The notes under the pieces were generated by a model. It was not told where the DNA came from, made no database searches, and worked only from the letters and a program-made list of their open reading frames with translations. Of a DNA stretch of 64,000 nt, positions 8,544 to 16,870 are shown one piece after another (position 1 is the stretch's first letter; each line of letters begins with the position of its first letter). Made by a program: the position numbers and the translations under genes. Source of the DNA: Mesorhizobium australicum WSM2073 (GTDB lineage: Bacteria > Pseudomonadota > Alphaproteobacteria > Rhizobiales > Rhizobiaceae); NCBI RefSeq assembly GCF_000230995.2, contig NC_019973.1, forward strand, positions 4,540,001-4,604,000, given 5' to 3'.

Positions 8544-9674
8544 GTGGCGGACAAGCTCAGGATCGTCCACTGCTTTCGCTCACCCGTGGGAGGAATTTTC
8601 CGGCACGTGCGCGACCTGGCGGAAGCGCAGGTCGCCGCCGGCCACATGGTCGGCATCGTCTGCGACTCGACCACCGGCGGTGAATTCGAGGAGCGTCTCT
8701 TCGGGCAGATGGAGGACGTGCTGGCGCTAGGCATCCATCGTACGCCAATGCAGCGTCACGTCGGCCCGGGCGACCTCGCCTCGGCCCGGCGCACCTACAG
8801 GATCATCAAGGAATTGCGGCCGGACGTGCTGCACGGACATGGCGCCAAGGGTGGCGCCTATGCCCGTCTGTTCGGCTCATTGTTGCGGGTATCAAGGTCT
8901 CGCGTAGCCCGCCTCTATTCGCCGCATGGCGGCTCTCTCCACTATGACGAGAACACAGCCACCGGAAAGCTGTTCTTCGCGCTCGAGTATCTCATGGCGC
9001 GCTTCACCGATTGCCTGCTGTTCGTCTCCGACTACGAGCGGCGGACCTACCGCAGGAAGGTGGGTGAACCGCCGATCCCGAACACGCTGGTCTACAATGG
9101 ACTTCGCACCACCGAATTCGAGCCGGTAGCCGCCAGGGCCGATGCGGCTGATTTGCTCTATATTGGCATGATGCGGGACCTCAAGGGCCCGGATATCTTC
9201 ATCGATGCCCTGGCCGCCGCCGCTCCCCGGCTCGGCCGCGCACCGAGTGCGGTGATGGTCGGCGACGGCGACGACCTGCCCCGCTACCGCGCGCAGGTGA
9301 AACGCCTCGGGCTTGAAGACAATGTCCGTTTCCTGCCGCCAATGCCGGCCCGGGAGGCCTTTGTGCTGGGGGCGCTCGTCGTCGTTCCTTCGCGCGCGGA
9401 AGCCATGCCCTATACCGTGCTGGAGGCACTTGCCGCGGCAAGACCTGTTATCGCGACCTCGGTCGGCGGCATACCGGAGATTTTCGGTTCAAGCTCCCCC
9501 GCCCTGATTCGCCCGGATCCGGCCGAGCTCGCCGACAAAATGAGCCAGGCGCTGGGCGACCTTGCCACCTATCGCCGATTGATGCCTGACGAATCCACGC
9601 TCAGGGCGCGCTTCGGCGCCGACGTCATGGCCGCCGAAATCGAGAAGGCCTACTTCGCCGCGCTCGAAAGTTAG
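8544..9674 (+). CDS. Glycosyltransferase family 4 (GT-B fold)
   Basis: A 376-residue cytoplasmic or peripheral glycosyltransferase. The N-terminal Rossmann-like domain begins LRIVHCFRSPVGGIFRHVRDLAEAQ, with the glycine-rich acceptor loop. The C-terminal donor domain carries the GT4 pattern around VVPSRAEAMPYTVLEALAAA and RPVIATSVGGIPEI, with the E-x7-E spacing typical of retaining family 4 enzymes. It starts with GTG at 8544, ten bases after the export lipoprotein stop, so the two form one operon. It probably adds a sugar to the lipid-linked repeat unit built by the downstream phosphotransferase. Donor and acceptor sugars are unknown. Confidence 0.9.
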   Translation: MADKLRIVHCFRSPVGGIFRHVRDLAEAQVAAGHMVGIVCDSTTGGEFEERLFGQMEDVLALGIHRTPMQRHVGPGDLASARRTYRIIKELRPDVLHGHGAKGGAYARLFGSLLRVSRSRVARLYSPHGGSLHYDENTATGKLFFALEYLMARFTDCLLFVSDYERRTYRRKVGEPPIPNTLVYNGLRTTEFEPVAARADAADLLYIGMMRDLKGPDIFIDALAAAAPRLGRAPSAVMVGDGDDLPRYRAQVKRLGLEDNVRFLPPMPAREAFVLGALVVVPSRAEAMPYTVLEALAAARPVIATSVGGIPEIFGSSSPALIRPDPAELADKMSQALGDLATYRRLMPDESTLRARFGADVMAAEIEKAYFAALES

Positions 9675-9760
9675 CTCGGGCCCGTCCAAAGCCACAGGTT
9701 GTTTCAAGGGTTTCTTAGCTCTCTTTTGCTAATCACCCTGGGAAGCTTGCGGACTGTTCC

Positions 9761-11296
9761 ATGAACGAGATCGACCCCGCGCACCGCTTTTCATCAGAAG
9801 CGGTGCGTCACTTCGACGGGCCTGCCGATGGCGATAAGCCCGGCGGCATGAACGACGTTGCCCGGCAGGTCGCGTCGCAATACCGGCGCGATACGATGTC
9901 GCCGATCATGGTCAGCGGCGTGCTGCGCATGGTCGAATTCGCGGTGCTGTTCGTCTCGGGGCTCGGCGTCTATTTCTACTATGTCGGATTCTTCAATTAT
10001 CTCGCCTGGCAATATCCGCTGACGATCGCCGCCGCATCGTTCCTCGCCGTGGTGCTGCTCGATGTCACCGACTGCTACCAGGTGGTGTCCCTGATGCGGC
10101 CGCTCGCCAATTTTGGGCGCATCCTGCTGGTCTGGGCCGGCACCTTCGCGCTGATGGCGCTGACGGCATTCGCCATGAAGATGTCGCAAGACTATTCGCG
10201 CCTGCTGTTCGGCACCTGGTTCGTCGTCGCCTTCATCTGCCTCTACGGTCTCAGGCTGGTGATGTCGAGGCTGATCCGGCGCTGGGCGCGCGATGGCAGC
10301 ATGGAACGGCGCGCCGTCATCGTCGGCGGCGGCAAGGCGGCGGAAGTGCTCATCCGCTCGGTGGAAAAGCAGCCTTACAACGACATCCGCATCTGCGGCA
10401 TCTTCGACGATCGCAACGACAAGCGTTCGCCATCCCTCGTCGCCGGTTATCCCAAGCTCGGCACGATTTCGGAACTGATCGAATTCGCCCGCATTGCCCG
10501 CATCGACATGCTGATCGTGTCGTTGCCGCTGACCGCCGAATCGCGCGTGCTGCAATTGCTGAAGAAACTGTGGGTGCTGCCGGTCGACATCCGGCTGTCG
10601 GCGCATTCCAACGCGCTGCAATTCCGTCCGCGCGCCTACTCCTACATCGGTTCAGTACCGATGCTCGACATCTTCGACAAGCCGATCAACGATTGGGATT
10701 CGGTCGCCAAGCGCGCCTTCGACATCATCTTCAGCCTCATCGGCATCGTCGTGTTCTCGCCTGTCATGCTGGCCGCCGCGATCGCCATTAAGCTCGACAG
10801 CAAGGGACCGGTGCTGTTCAAGCAGAAGCGGCATGGCTTCAACAACGAGATCATCGAGGTCTACAAGTTCCGCTCCATGTACACCGACCGGTCGGATCCG
10901 ACCGCCAAGCAGACGGTGACCAAGAACGATCCGCGCGTCACCCGTGTCGGCCGCTTCATCCGCAAGACCTCTGTCGACGAACTGCCGCAGTTCTTCAACT
11001 CGCTGCTGGGCTCGCTGTCGCTCATCGGTCCGCGCCCGCACGCCATTGCCGCGCAGTCGCACAACCTGCTCTACAACGAGGTGGTCGACGGTTATTTCGC
11101 GCGCCACAAGGTCAAGCCCGGGGTCACCGGCTGGGCGCAGATCAATGGCTGGCGCGGCGAGATGGACACCAATGAAAAGATCCGCATGCGGACGGAATAC
11201 GACCTCTACTACATCGAGAACTGGTCCCTGCTTTTCGACCTGCGGATCCTGTTCCTGACGCCGATCCGGCTCTTGAACACGGAAAACGCCTATTGA
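9761..11296 (+). CDS. Undecaprenyl-phosphate sugar phosphotransferase (WcaJ/ExoY-like polyprenyl glycosylphosphotransferase)
   Basis: Initiates repeat-unit synthesis by moving a hexose-1-phosphate from a nucleotide sugar to undecaprenyl phosphate at the inner membrane. The 511-residue protein has the full PHPT architecture: a cytosolic N-tail, about four membrane spans (residues 50-165), a Rossmann-like domain (RRAVIVGGGKAAEVLIRS), a fifth hydrophobic segment near 325, and the catalytic domain with VYKFRSMYTD, TRVGRFIRKTSVDELPQ and LIGPRPHA. The gene overlaps the next by a TTGA junction. The substrate sugar is not evident from sequence; glucose or galactose is usual for the family. Confidence 0.93.
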   Translation: MNEIDPAHRFSSEAVRHFDGPADGDKPGGMNDVARQVASQYRRDTMSPIMVSGVLRMVEFAVLFVSGLGVYFYYVGFFNYLAWQYPLTIAAASFLAVVLLDVTDCYQVVSLMRPLANFGRILLVWAGTFALMALTAFAMKMSQDYSRLLFGTWFVVAFICLYGLRLVMSRLIRRWARDGSMERRAVIVGGGKAAEVLIRSVEKQPYNDIRICGIFDDRNDKRSPSLVAGYPKLGTISELIEFARIARIDMLIVSLPLTAESRVLQLLKKLWVLPVDIRLSAHSNALQFRPRAYSYIGSVPMLDIFDKPINDWDSVAKRAFDIIFSLIGIVVFSPVMLAAAIAIKLDSKGPVLFKQKRHGFNNEIIEVYKFRSMYTDRSDPTAKQTVTKNDPRVTRVGRFIRKTSVDELPQFFNSLLGSLSLIGPRPHAIAAQSHNLLYNEVVDGYFARHKVKPGVTGWAQINGWRGEMDTNEKIRMRTEYDLYYIENWSLLFDLRILFLTPIRLLNTENAY

Positions 11297-12582
11297 GCGC
11301 GATCAGCCATGATCTGCCGCATGCGGCGGTCAACGCCAAGCTGATCACGCTGATCTCCTCGAGCGCGGTCGTGCTCGGCATTCTTCTGTCGGGCTTCGTC
11401 ATCAGCGAGCCGGCGCCTTACGAAATCTACATGGCCGCGCTGATCGCCATCTGGGCGCTGTTCGGCCTGAGGATATCGCGCGCGGCCATGCCGCTTCTGG
11501 TGCTGCTGGTGACGATGAACATCGGCGGCATGATTTCCATGACGCAGATGGCGGATCTCGCCAACACCCCGCTTTATCTTGCCGTGTCGCTGTTTCTCGC
11601 TTTCAGCGCGGTGTTTTTCGCATCGGTTACGGCCACGCAGCCGAACCTCTACCGGCTGATCTTCAATGCCTATGTCGTTTCGGCGGTGGCGACGTCGCTG
11701 CTTGGCATAGCGGGCTATTTCCACGCCTTCCCCGGTGCCGAAATTTTCACCAAATACGACCGCGCCGCCGGCGCCTTCCAGGACCCGAATGTGTTCGGGC
11801 CGTTCCTGGTGCTGCCCGGCATCTATCTGCTTTATTTGCTGCTGACGGGCCCAGTCACGCGTATGCCGCTGCTGGCTGTGCCGCTGCTGATCATCAGCGC
11901 CGGCATTTTCTTCTCCTTCTCGCGTGGTGCCTGGGGCATGTTCGCGGTCTCGGCCATCCTGCTCACCGGCTGCCTGTTCCTGCAGAGCGCCAGCGGCATG
12001 TTCCGGCTCCGGGTGGTGATCATGACGATCGCCGCGCTGTCGCTGCTGGCCATCGCAATCATCATCATCTTGCAACTGCCCGGTGTGTCGGAGATGTTCT
12101 CCAGCCGCGCGCATCTGGAACAGAGCTACGACACCGCACGCCTGGGCCGCTTCGCCCGCTACACGCTCGGTTTTCAGATGGCGATGGAGCACCCATTCGG
12201 CATCGGGCCGCTGGTCTTCGGCACGATCTTCGGCGAGGACACACACGACATCTGGCTGAAGATGCTGATGGACTATGGCTGGCTCGGCTTCGTCTCGTTC
12301 CTGACGCTGGTCATCTGGACGATCTCAGCCGGATTCCGCATCCTGCTGCGCGACCGGCCGTGGCAGCCTTACCTCCTATGCGCCTACGTCGCCTTCATCG
12401 GCAATGTCGGGCTCGGCACCTTCATCGACATCGACCACTGGCGCCATATGTATCTGCTGCTCGGCTTGATCTGGGGCGCCATAGCGCTCGAATACCGCCA
12501 TCAGCGGCTATTGCGGCCGGTATTGCCGGGTCCACCAGCCATCACATCGGCACCGGTACGATTAACGCCGAATTTCGGTTGA
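11293..12582 (+). CDS. O-antigen ligase/polymerase family membrane protein (Wzy_C)
   Basis: A 429-residue protein with about eleven hydrophobic segments. The Wzy_C region shows GAFQDPNVFGPFLVLPGI and the following FSFSRGAWGMF, the arginine-containing motif found in ligases and polymerases. A large periplasmic loop with HLEQSYDTARLGRFA and EHPFGIGP follows. It likely polymerises the lipid-linked repeat unit, or transfers it, on the periplasmic face. The start is a TTG overlapping the TGA of the phosphotransferase gene, implying coupling. No Wzx flippase is visible in this block, so either it lies elsewhere or one of these membrane proteins has another role. Confidence 0.87.
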   Translation: MSAISHDLPHAAVNAKLITLISSSAVVLGILLSGFVISEPAPYEIYMAALIAIWALFGLRISRAAMPLLVLLVTMNIGGMISMTQMADLANTPLYLAVSLFLAFSAVFFASVTATQPNLYRLIFNAYVVSAVATSLLGIAGYFHAFPGAEIFTKYDRAAGAFQDPNVFGPFLVLPGIYLLYLLLTGPVTRMPLLAVPLLIISAGIFFSFSRGAWGMFAVSAILLTGCLFLQSASGMFRLRVVIMTIAALSLLAIAIIIILQLPGVSEMFSSRAHLEQSYDTARLGRFARYTLGFQMAMEHPFGIGPLVFGTIFGEDTHDIWLKMLMDYGWLGFVSFLTLVIWTISAGFRILLRDRPWQPYLLCAYVAFIGNVGLGTFIDIDHWRHMYLLLGLIWGAIALEYRHQRLLRPVLPGPPAITSAPVRLTPNFG

Positions 12583-12618
12583 CCCGAGCCGGGTTATCAC
12601 GATACATCGCGACCGGTC

Positions 12619-12695
<77 letters not shown>

Positions 12696-12794
12696 TTTTG
12701 AAGCAGGACTTGCCCCCAAAAGTCCGCCCTGCCGCATCACCCAATTTTCGAATCGCGTGTTCCTTTGCCCGCCGGCTCTGGATTGGATCCGGCG

Positions 12795-13256
12795 CTACGC
12801 TTGGCACACATCGACCCACTCGGCATCGGTAAGATCGGCCATGCGCTGTGGTACAATCCGGACAGCGGCATTGGTGGCGCCGGCGGCGGGGACGACTTCG
12901 TCGAATTGGCGCAGCGAGACGTCGCAATAAACCGGCAGCGGCGACGGCAGGCCGAACGGGCAGACACCGCCGACCGGATGGCTCGTGGCAGCGACAACCT
13001 CTTGCGCGTCCAGCATGCGTGGCTTGCCGCCAAACTGGTCCTTGAACTTGCGGTTGTCGAGCCTGGCGATGCCGCTGGTCACGACCAGCATGGTGCGCTC
13101 GCCGACGCGAAGGCAGATCGTCTTGGCGATCTGCGCCGGCAACACACCATGCGCCTCTGCCGCCAGCGCCACCGTCGCCGAACTTGATTGCGTGACGACG
13201 ACCTCGATATCAGGCGCGCGAGCCGCGAAGAAGGCACCGACGGAATCCAGGCTCAT
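12795..13256 (-). CDS. YbaK/EbsC-type aminoacyl-tRNA deacylase
   Basis: A 153-residue single-domain protein of the YbaK/ProX editing family, which hydrolyses mischarged tRNAs such as Cys- or Ala-tRNA-Pro in trans. It shows VALAAEAHGVLPAQIAKTICLRVG with the conserved catalytic-type lysine of the K-T-I/L motif, a central KFKDQFGGKPRMLDAQEV, and the HPVGGVCPFGLP loop (the family's H-x-x-G-G-x-x-P-x-G motif). The start at MSLDSVGAFF (13256) is favoured over upstream ATGs because upstream residues are non-homologous. It lies 99 bases from a tRNA-Pro gene on the opposite strand, which fits its likely substrate, though linkage may be chance. Confidence 0.9.
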   Translation of the reverse strand: MSLDSVGAFFAARAPDIEVVVTQSSSATVALAAEAHGVLPAQIAKTICLRVGERTMLVVTSGIARLDNRKFKDQFGGKPRMLDAQEVVAATSHPVGGVCPFGLPSPLPVYCDVSLRQFDEVVPAAGATNAAVRIVPQRMADLTDAEWVDVCQA

Positions 13257-13337
13257 GTCGAAAAACTCACGGTTCAGACCCGCTGCACGGCGGATGCGAT
13301 TGGCGCGGATGGGTGCCGCGCATATGGACACGTGCAA

Positions 13338-13370
13338 TCTGCAAATCGGCAAGTTCTGCAAATCGGCAAG
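13338..13370. repeat. Tandem 16-bp direct repeat
   Basis: The 16-base unit TCTGCAAATCGGCAAG occurs at 13338-13353 and again at 13355-13370, one base apart (17-base period). It lies about 80-115 bases upstream of the YbaK-type gene, between that promoter and the terminator of the XRE gene. It may be a regulator-binding pair or a simple local duplication. Confidence 0.75.
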
Positions 13371-13408
13371 CCCGGCCTGCAGGCGAACGCCATGGCATCC
13401 ACAAGAAG

Positions 13409-13431
13409 CCCGCCAAGCGGACCTTGGCGGG
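13409..13431 (-). terminator. Hairpin terminator after the XRE regulator gene
   Basis: A perfect 9-bp stem, CCCGCCAAG at 13409-13417 and CTTGGCGGG at 13423-13431, with loop CGGAC. On the minus strand it is followed by CTTCTTG, a weak U-rich tail. It lies 26 bases past the stop of the XRE-type gene. Confidence 0.6.
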
Positions 13432-13457
13432 TTTCTCGCGCATGCCTGGCGCCGATT

Positions 13458-13742
13458 CTATGCCTGAGGCCGGCCTTGTGCGGCCAGCGTCGGTACGGCG
13501 GAAGCAATAGGAGCTTCCTGCGGCAGACGAAGCGCGGACGCAATACGACGCAGCTTCGCCGGGTCGGCCGCCCGGCCGCTCTCGATATCCTCGATTTCTT
13601 CGACCGAGAGGCCGCAGGTCAGCGAAAGCGCTTCGAGGCTGTACCCGCGCGTTTCCCGCATTGCCCTGAGGGCGTTGTAGTCCGGTCCGATCTCGTTGGC
13701 TAATGGTTCGGAGGGGGCGTGGCTTTTTGCATTGTTGGGCAT
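13458..13742 (-). CDS. Small XRE-family helix-turn-helix regulator
   Basis: A 94-residue protein. A Cro/C1-type HTH domain covers about residues 23-74: YNALRAMRETRGYSLEALSL, then CGLSVEEIEDIESGRAADPA, then LRRIASALRL. The recognition helix follows CGLS. The N-tail (MPNNAKSHAPSEP) is short and disordered, and there is no effector domain. GGAG seven bases before ATG 13742 supports the start. Neighbours give no obvious target. It is transcribed away from the exported OB-like protein gene at 14019, so that promoter region is a candidate. Confidence 0.82.
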   Translation of the reverse strand: MPNNAKSHAPSEPLANEIGPDYNALRAMRETRGYSLEALSLTCGLSVEEIEDIESGRAADPAKLRRIASALRLPQEAPIASAVPTLAAQGRPQA

Positions 13743-14018
13743 TGGCAACTCCGTTGGCTGAAAGCGTTTGATCAAAATGGGATGTTGCCTGAGACGAGCA
13801 GGAAGATGCCCTCTCGCCAGCGATTTGCCAAGCGCCAATCTGGCCGTCACGGCATCGTGACCCGGATGCCCATGGGGCTGCCACGCCCTGTCCCGATCAA
13901 GTTGTTTTGAACGCGCGAGCGGGTTTTGCCCGGCAGTTTCGCCCCACCCGTTCGTTATCTCGACGTCGCTGGCGTGAAACCATTCCTTCCGGCCAGCCTT
14001 TCCCAAAAGGATACTCCA

Positions 14019-14633
14019 ATGAACCTCAAGACACCTCTCCTCGTGCTCGGCACCATTTCCATGCTTTCCGGCATCGGTGTAGCCAGCGCGCACGCGGCGG
14101 ACACATTGCGCGTGCGCGGCACGGTGGTCAGTTTCGAGCCGTCGCTGCTGACCGTGAAAACCCGTCAAGGCGACACGGCCGCGATCAAGCTGAAAGACGG
14201 CTGGAAGCTTTCAGGCGTCGCCAACGCATCGGTAAAAGACATCAAGCAGGGCGATTTCGTCGGCATCGCCTCCGTCTCCAAGGCTGACGGCGGCAGCGGC
14301 GCGCTGGAAGTGGTGGTCTTTCCAGCGGCCTTGAAAGGCACTGGAGAGGGTGATCGCCCCTGGGACCTGGAGCCGAACAGCCGCATGACCAACGGCACCG
14401 TCGCGGACGTCACCGACATAAACGGGCGTGCCGTGACGCTGACCTATGACAATGGGCAGACGAAGAATATCTCGATCCCCGACGGCACGCCTGTCGTGAC
14501 TTTCGCGCCGGCCGCCCCGACCGATCTCAAACCAAGTGCGACGGTCTTCGTTACCGCTCAGCGCGAGGCGGACGGCACGCTGAGTTCCAGCCGCGTCGTG
14601 GTCGGAAACAATGGTGTGATCCCGCCCATGTAA
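14019..14633 (+). CDS. Exported protein of unknown function (two repeated beta-type domains)
   Basis: A 204-residue protein with a clear signal peptide (MNLKTPLLVLGTISMLSGIG, cleaved after about ASAHA). The mature part has two similar short beta-rich modules. The first reads LRVRGTVVSFEPSLLTVKT with an AIKL continuation; the second begins TNGTVADVTDINGRAVTLTY. Each has a G-T-V start and a V/L-T strand, as in OB-like DUF5666-type domains. AAAAGG upstream supports 14019. The role is unknown; secretion to the periplasm is the only firm inference. It is followed by another small exported protein. Confidence 0.75.
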   Translation: MNLKTPLLVLGTISMLSGIGVASAHAADTLRVRGTVVSFEPSLLTVKTRQGDTAAIKLKDGWKLSGVANASVKDIKQGDFVGIASVSKADGGSGALEVVVFPAALKGTGEGDRPWDLEPNSRMTNGTVADVTDINGRAVTLTYDNGQTKNISIPDGTPVVTFAPAAPTDLKPSATVFVTAQREADGTLSSSRVVVGNNGVIPPM

Positions 14634-14816
14634 GCCAAAGCAGCCGGCTTCGGCCCTGGCGATCATGGGGCAGGAAGCCGGTTCCTGGGAAACAGTTCAG
14701 AAACAAGATTCTACAATCGGGAAATACTGACGAAAAAATTCAGGAGCGTAATTCCGTTCGCGGCGGTCGGGATATCGGCCCGATCGATACCTGCTTGCGA
14801 AAAAGGAAACGATCCA

Positions 14817-15005
14817 ATGAAGAAATCCCTCCTCTCGGCCCTCGGGCTTGCAGCTGCAATCGCTTTCGCGGTGCCGGTGGTCGGCACGACAAGCGCGGAC
14901 GCGGCCTCAATGGCAAAGCATCATCACCATCGTCACCACCATCATCACCGTCACCATCATCGCCACCACCATCATCACATGAAGAAGATGGGCAACAAGG
15001 CCTAA
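14817..15005 (+). CDS. Small exported histidine-rich protein
   Basis: A 62-residue protein. Residues 1-29 form a signal peptide (MKKSLLSALGLAAAIAFAVP, with cleavage near ADA-A). The mature chain is almost only histidine blocks split by arginines (blocks of 4, 5, 3 and 5 His), then HMKKMGNKA. That is 17 histidines in a mature peptide of about 33 residues, which suggests binding of Ni, Zn, Cu or Co in the periplasm. AAAAAGGA about nine bases upstream is a good ribosome site, and a hairpin terminator follows directly. No family is named. Metal binding is inference from composition. Confidence 0.8.
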   Translation: MKKSLLSALGLAAAIAFAVPVVGTTSADAASMAKHHHHRHHHHHRHHHRHHHHHMKKMGNKA

Positions 15006-15021
15006 GCACCGCAACGAGAAG

Positions 15022-15055
15022 ACCAGCCCTGGCTTCTTGTCCAAGGCTGGTTTTC
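15022..15055 (+). terminator. Rho-independent terminator after the His-rich gene
   Basis: ACCAGCC (15022-15028) pairs with GGCTGGT (15045-15051). An inner TGG/CCA extends the stem after one mismatch, the loop is CTTCTTGT, and TTTTC follows. It lies 17 bases after the stop of the His-rich gene. Confidence 0.8.
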
Positions 15056-15080
15056 TCCTGGTCACAATGCCAGGCCGGGA

Positions 15081-15299
15081 CTACTGGACAAACCCGGCCA
15101 TCGCCGCGGAATCGAGCGGCTGTGGCGGATCGATCGATCCGCCTTTCTGCACCGGCAGCACAGCGGTGCCGTGCGCCTCTACGCCGACGCGCTTCGGCCA
15201 GATTCCGGAGCGGTATCGCAAACCGCTGACGTCAATGGGAATAGCGGCCGCGCCGGAGGGCGAGCCGCCATTTTCTCTCTGGAAATTCTTGGGTAGCAG
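15081..15299 (-). other. Open frame in phase with the upstream gene after its TGA stop
   Basis: The 290-base stretch between the His-rich gene's terminator and the YqjD-like gene has no gene with an ordinary start. On the minus strand the frame of the YqjD-like gene stays open for 72 further codons after its TGA. It reads LLPKNFQRENGGSPSGAAAI and later PKRVGVEAHGTAVLPVQKGG, and ends at a TAG (15081-15083). The residue mix is protein-like, but no ATG or GTG begins it. It could be a broken gene, a readthrough tail or chance. Confidence 0.3.
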
Positions 15300-15605
15300 T
15301 CAGCGCCGGCTGAACAGCAGGCTGGCGACCAGACCGAGTACGACAAGACCGACCGCTGCGGCCGCCGCCGGATGTTCGCGTGCCGATTTCTCGATCACCC
15401 TGCCCTGTTTGCGGATTGCCGGCATGGCATCGCGCAGACGCTCCGCAAGATCCGAATACGTATCAAGAGCAGCATCACGGCCGTCTTCATAGTAAGCGCC
15501 ACCCCGCTTCGACACTGCCTTGCGCAACGCGGCGAGTTCCCTCGAGAGAGCCGCGACCTGCTTTTCGAGGTCGATGTCCGAAAGGGTCGAAAATGATGCC
15601 ATCAT
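15300..15605 (-). CDS. YqjD/ElaB-like (DUF883-type) membrane-anchored small protein
   Basis: A 101-residue protein. An N-terminal amphipathic helix (DLEKQVAALSRELAALRKAV) is likely coiled-coil. A charged middle follows (DTYSDLAERLRDAMPAIRKQ), then EHPAAAAAVGLVVLGLVASLLFSRR, a C-terminal membrane anchor. This layout is that of the YqjD/ElaB/DUF883 group, which tethers to the inner membrane and in E. coli binds ribosomes in stationary phase. AAGGA lies five bases before the first of two adjacent ATGs, so the start could be 15605 or 15602. Function here is uncertain. Confidence 0.75.
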   Translation of the reverse strand: MMASFSTLSDIDLEKQVAALSRELAALRKAVSKRGGAYYEDGRDAALDTYSDLAERLRDAMPAIRKQGRVIEKSAREHPAAAAAVGLVVLGLVASLLFSRR

Positions 15606-15690
15606 GCGTTTCCTTGTCTTGCAGAAGGAAACCTAACGCCTCACCCCAAAGCGAGTTCCAGTTTCGAGGCTTTAAAGCGCTTCGCGGCGG

Positions 15691-16230
15691 TCAGCGCACC
15701 TGGTCGAGCAGGCGCTTGCATTCCAGGAGGTCAAACAGCGCTTCCTGCAGCAGCGCGCGGTTGTCACGCGAGAGCTTCGACGCGTCCGGCGCAACCGGAC
15801 CTTCCTCGTCGCCCTTGCCCAGGCCGAAAAAGCGGCGGCTGGGCTTGACCCTTGGCTGGCCAACCAGTTCGTCATCTCCGCCGCGCGGCTGGGCTGCCGG
15901 CGTCAACGGCACCTGATCGGCCTGCTTGCGCTGCGAGATCGCCTCGACGGCGGCCATGTCGCCATTGCCGATGGCGACCAGGAAATGATTGCCGTTTTCC
16001 CGCAGCAGCTTTTGCACGCCCTTGATGGTGTAGCCCTGGTCATAGAGCATATGGCGGATGCCCTTGATCAGTTCGACATCCTGCGGTCGGTAGTAGCGGC
16101 GGCCGCCGCCACGCTTCATCGGCTTGATCTGGTTGAAGCGCGTCTCCCAGAAACGCAGCACATGCTGTGGCAGGTCGAGATCTTCAGCGACCTCGCTGAT
16201 GGTGCGGAAGGCGTCAGGGCTCTTGTCCAT
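15691..16230 (-). CDS. MerR-family transcriptional regulator
   Basis: A 179-residue protein. The winged-helix MerR domain lies at about residues 8-75: [20 protein letters not shown], then [20 protein letters not shown], then [20 protein letters not shown]. The region after GVQKLLRE is poorly conserved and lacks the cysteines of metal sensors. The C-terminal helix ends in [12 protein letters not shown]. This type of MerR follows ihfA in many alphaproteobacteria, as here, and its role is not well known. GAGG nine bases before ATG 16230 fixes the start. It is the last gene of the plsX-fabH-ihfA-merR run. Confidence 0.88.
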   Translation of the reverse strand: MDKSPDAFRTISEVAEDLDLPQHVLRFWETRFNQIKPMKRGGGRRYYRPQDVELIKGIRHMLYDQGYTIKGVQKLLRENGNHFLVAIGNGDMAAVEAISQRKQADQVPLTPAAQPRGGDDELVGQPRVKPSRRFFGLGKGDEEGPVAPDASKLSRDNRALLQEALFDLLECKRLLDQVR

Positions 16231-16445
16231 GGGCGAAATCCTCACGCTGGCGTGTAGCCCGGAACGGTGCTCCGACGAGATCCCGCTCAACAATGAGAAG
16301 AGCTTGTTCCGCAGGTGCGGAATCGATCACAAGCCAGAACACCCATCCGGCCATGCTGCCGAATCGGGTCTTATTTCAGCGGTTTGTGAAGCAATATTCA
16401 AGTCCGCCGTTGTCGCGGAGCCGGTTTTCAACCGTGCAATGGAGG

Positions 16446-16769
16446 CTATTTGCCGCCCTTGGCCTTGCTGTTCTGGTGGGAACGCAGGATGCGGTTCTTC
16501 AGGACGTTGGACGATTTGAAGGTCATCACCCGGCGCGGCAGGATCGGTACTTCCTCCCCGGTCTTGGGATTGCGCCCGATCCGCTCATTCTTGGAGCGGA
16601 CATGAAATGTCGCGAAGGACGACAGCTTCACCGTCTCGCCGCGCACGATCGCTTCGCAGATTTCATCCAGCACCGCCTCGACGAGTTCGGCGGATTCAGT
16701 GCGCGACAGACCGACCTTTCGGTAGACGGCCTCGGCAAGGTCGGCGCGCGTAAGTGTCTTTCCCCCCAT
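16446..16769 (-). CDS. ihfA: Integration host factor subunit alpha
   Basis: A 107-residue HU/IHF-family DNA-bending protein. It begins [20 protein letters not shown], has the beta-arm segment [20 protein letters not shown] with the conserved Asn-Pro (RNPKTGE), and ends in the basic tail [15 protein letters not shown]. The longer body and the position downstream of fabH identify it as the alpha subunit and not HU. It pairs with IhfB to bend DNA at promoters and recombination sites. A gap of 101 bases from fabH leaves room for its own promoter. Confidence 0.94.
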   Translation of the reverse strand: MGGKTLTRADLAEAVYRKVGLSRTESAELVEAVLDEICEAIVRGETVKLSSFATFHVRSKNERIGRNPKTGEEVPILPRRVMTFKSSNVLKNRILRSHQNSKAKGGK

Positions 16770-16870
16770 GCGACCGTCCCATCAGCTCAAACATAAAATC
16801 GGCACAACAACGGCAGAGCCTAAGTAATTGATCCGGCAAGGTCAAGGACCGAAACCGGACCGTTCTGCAC

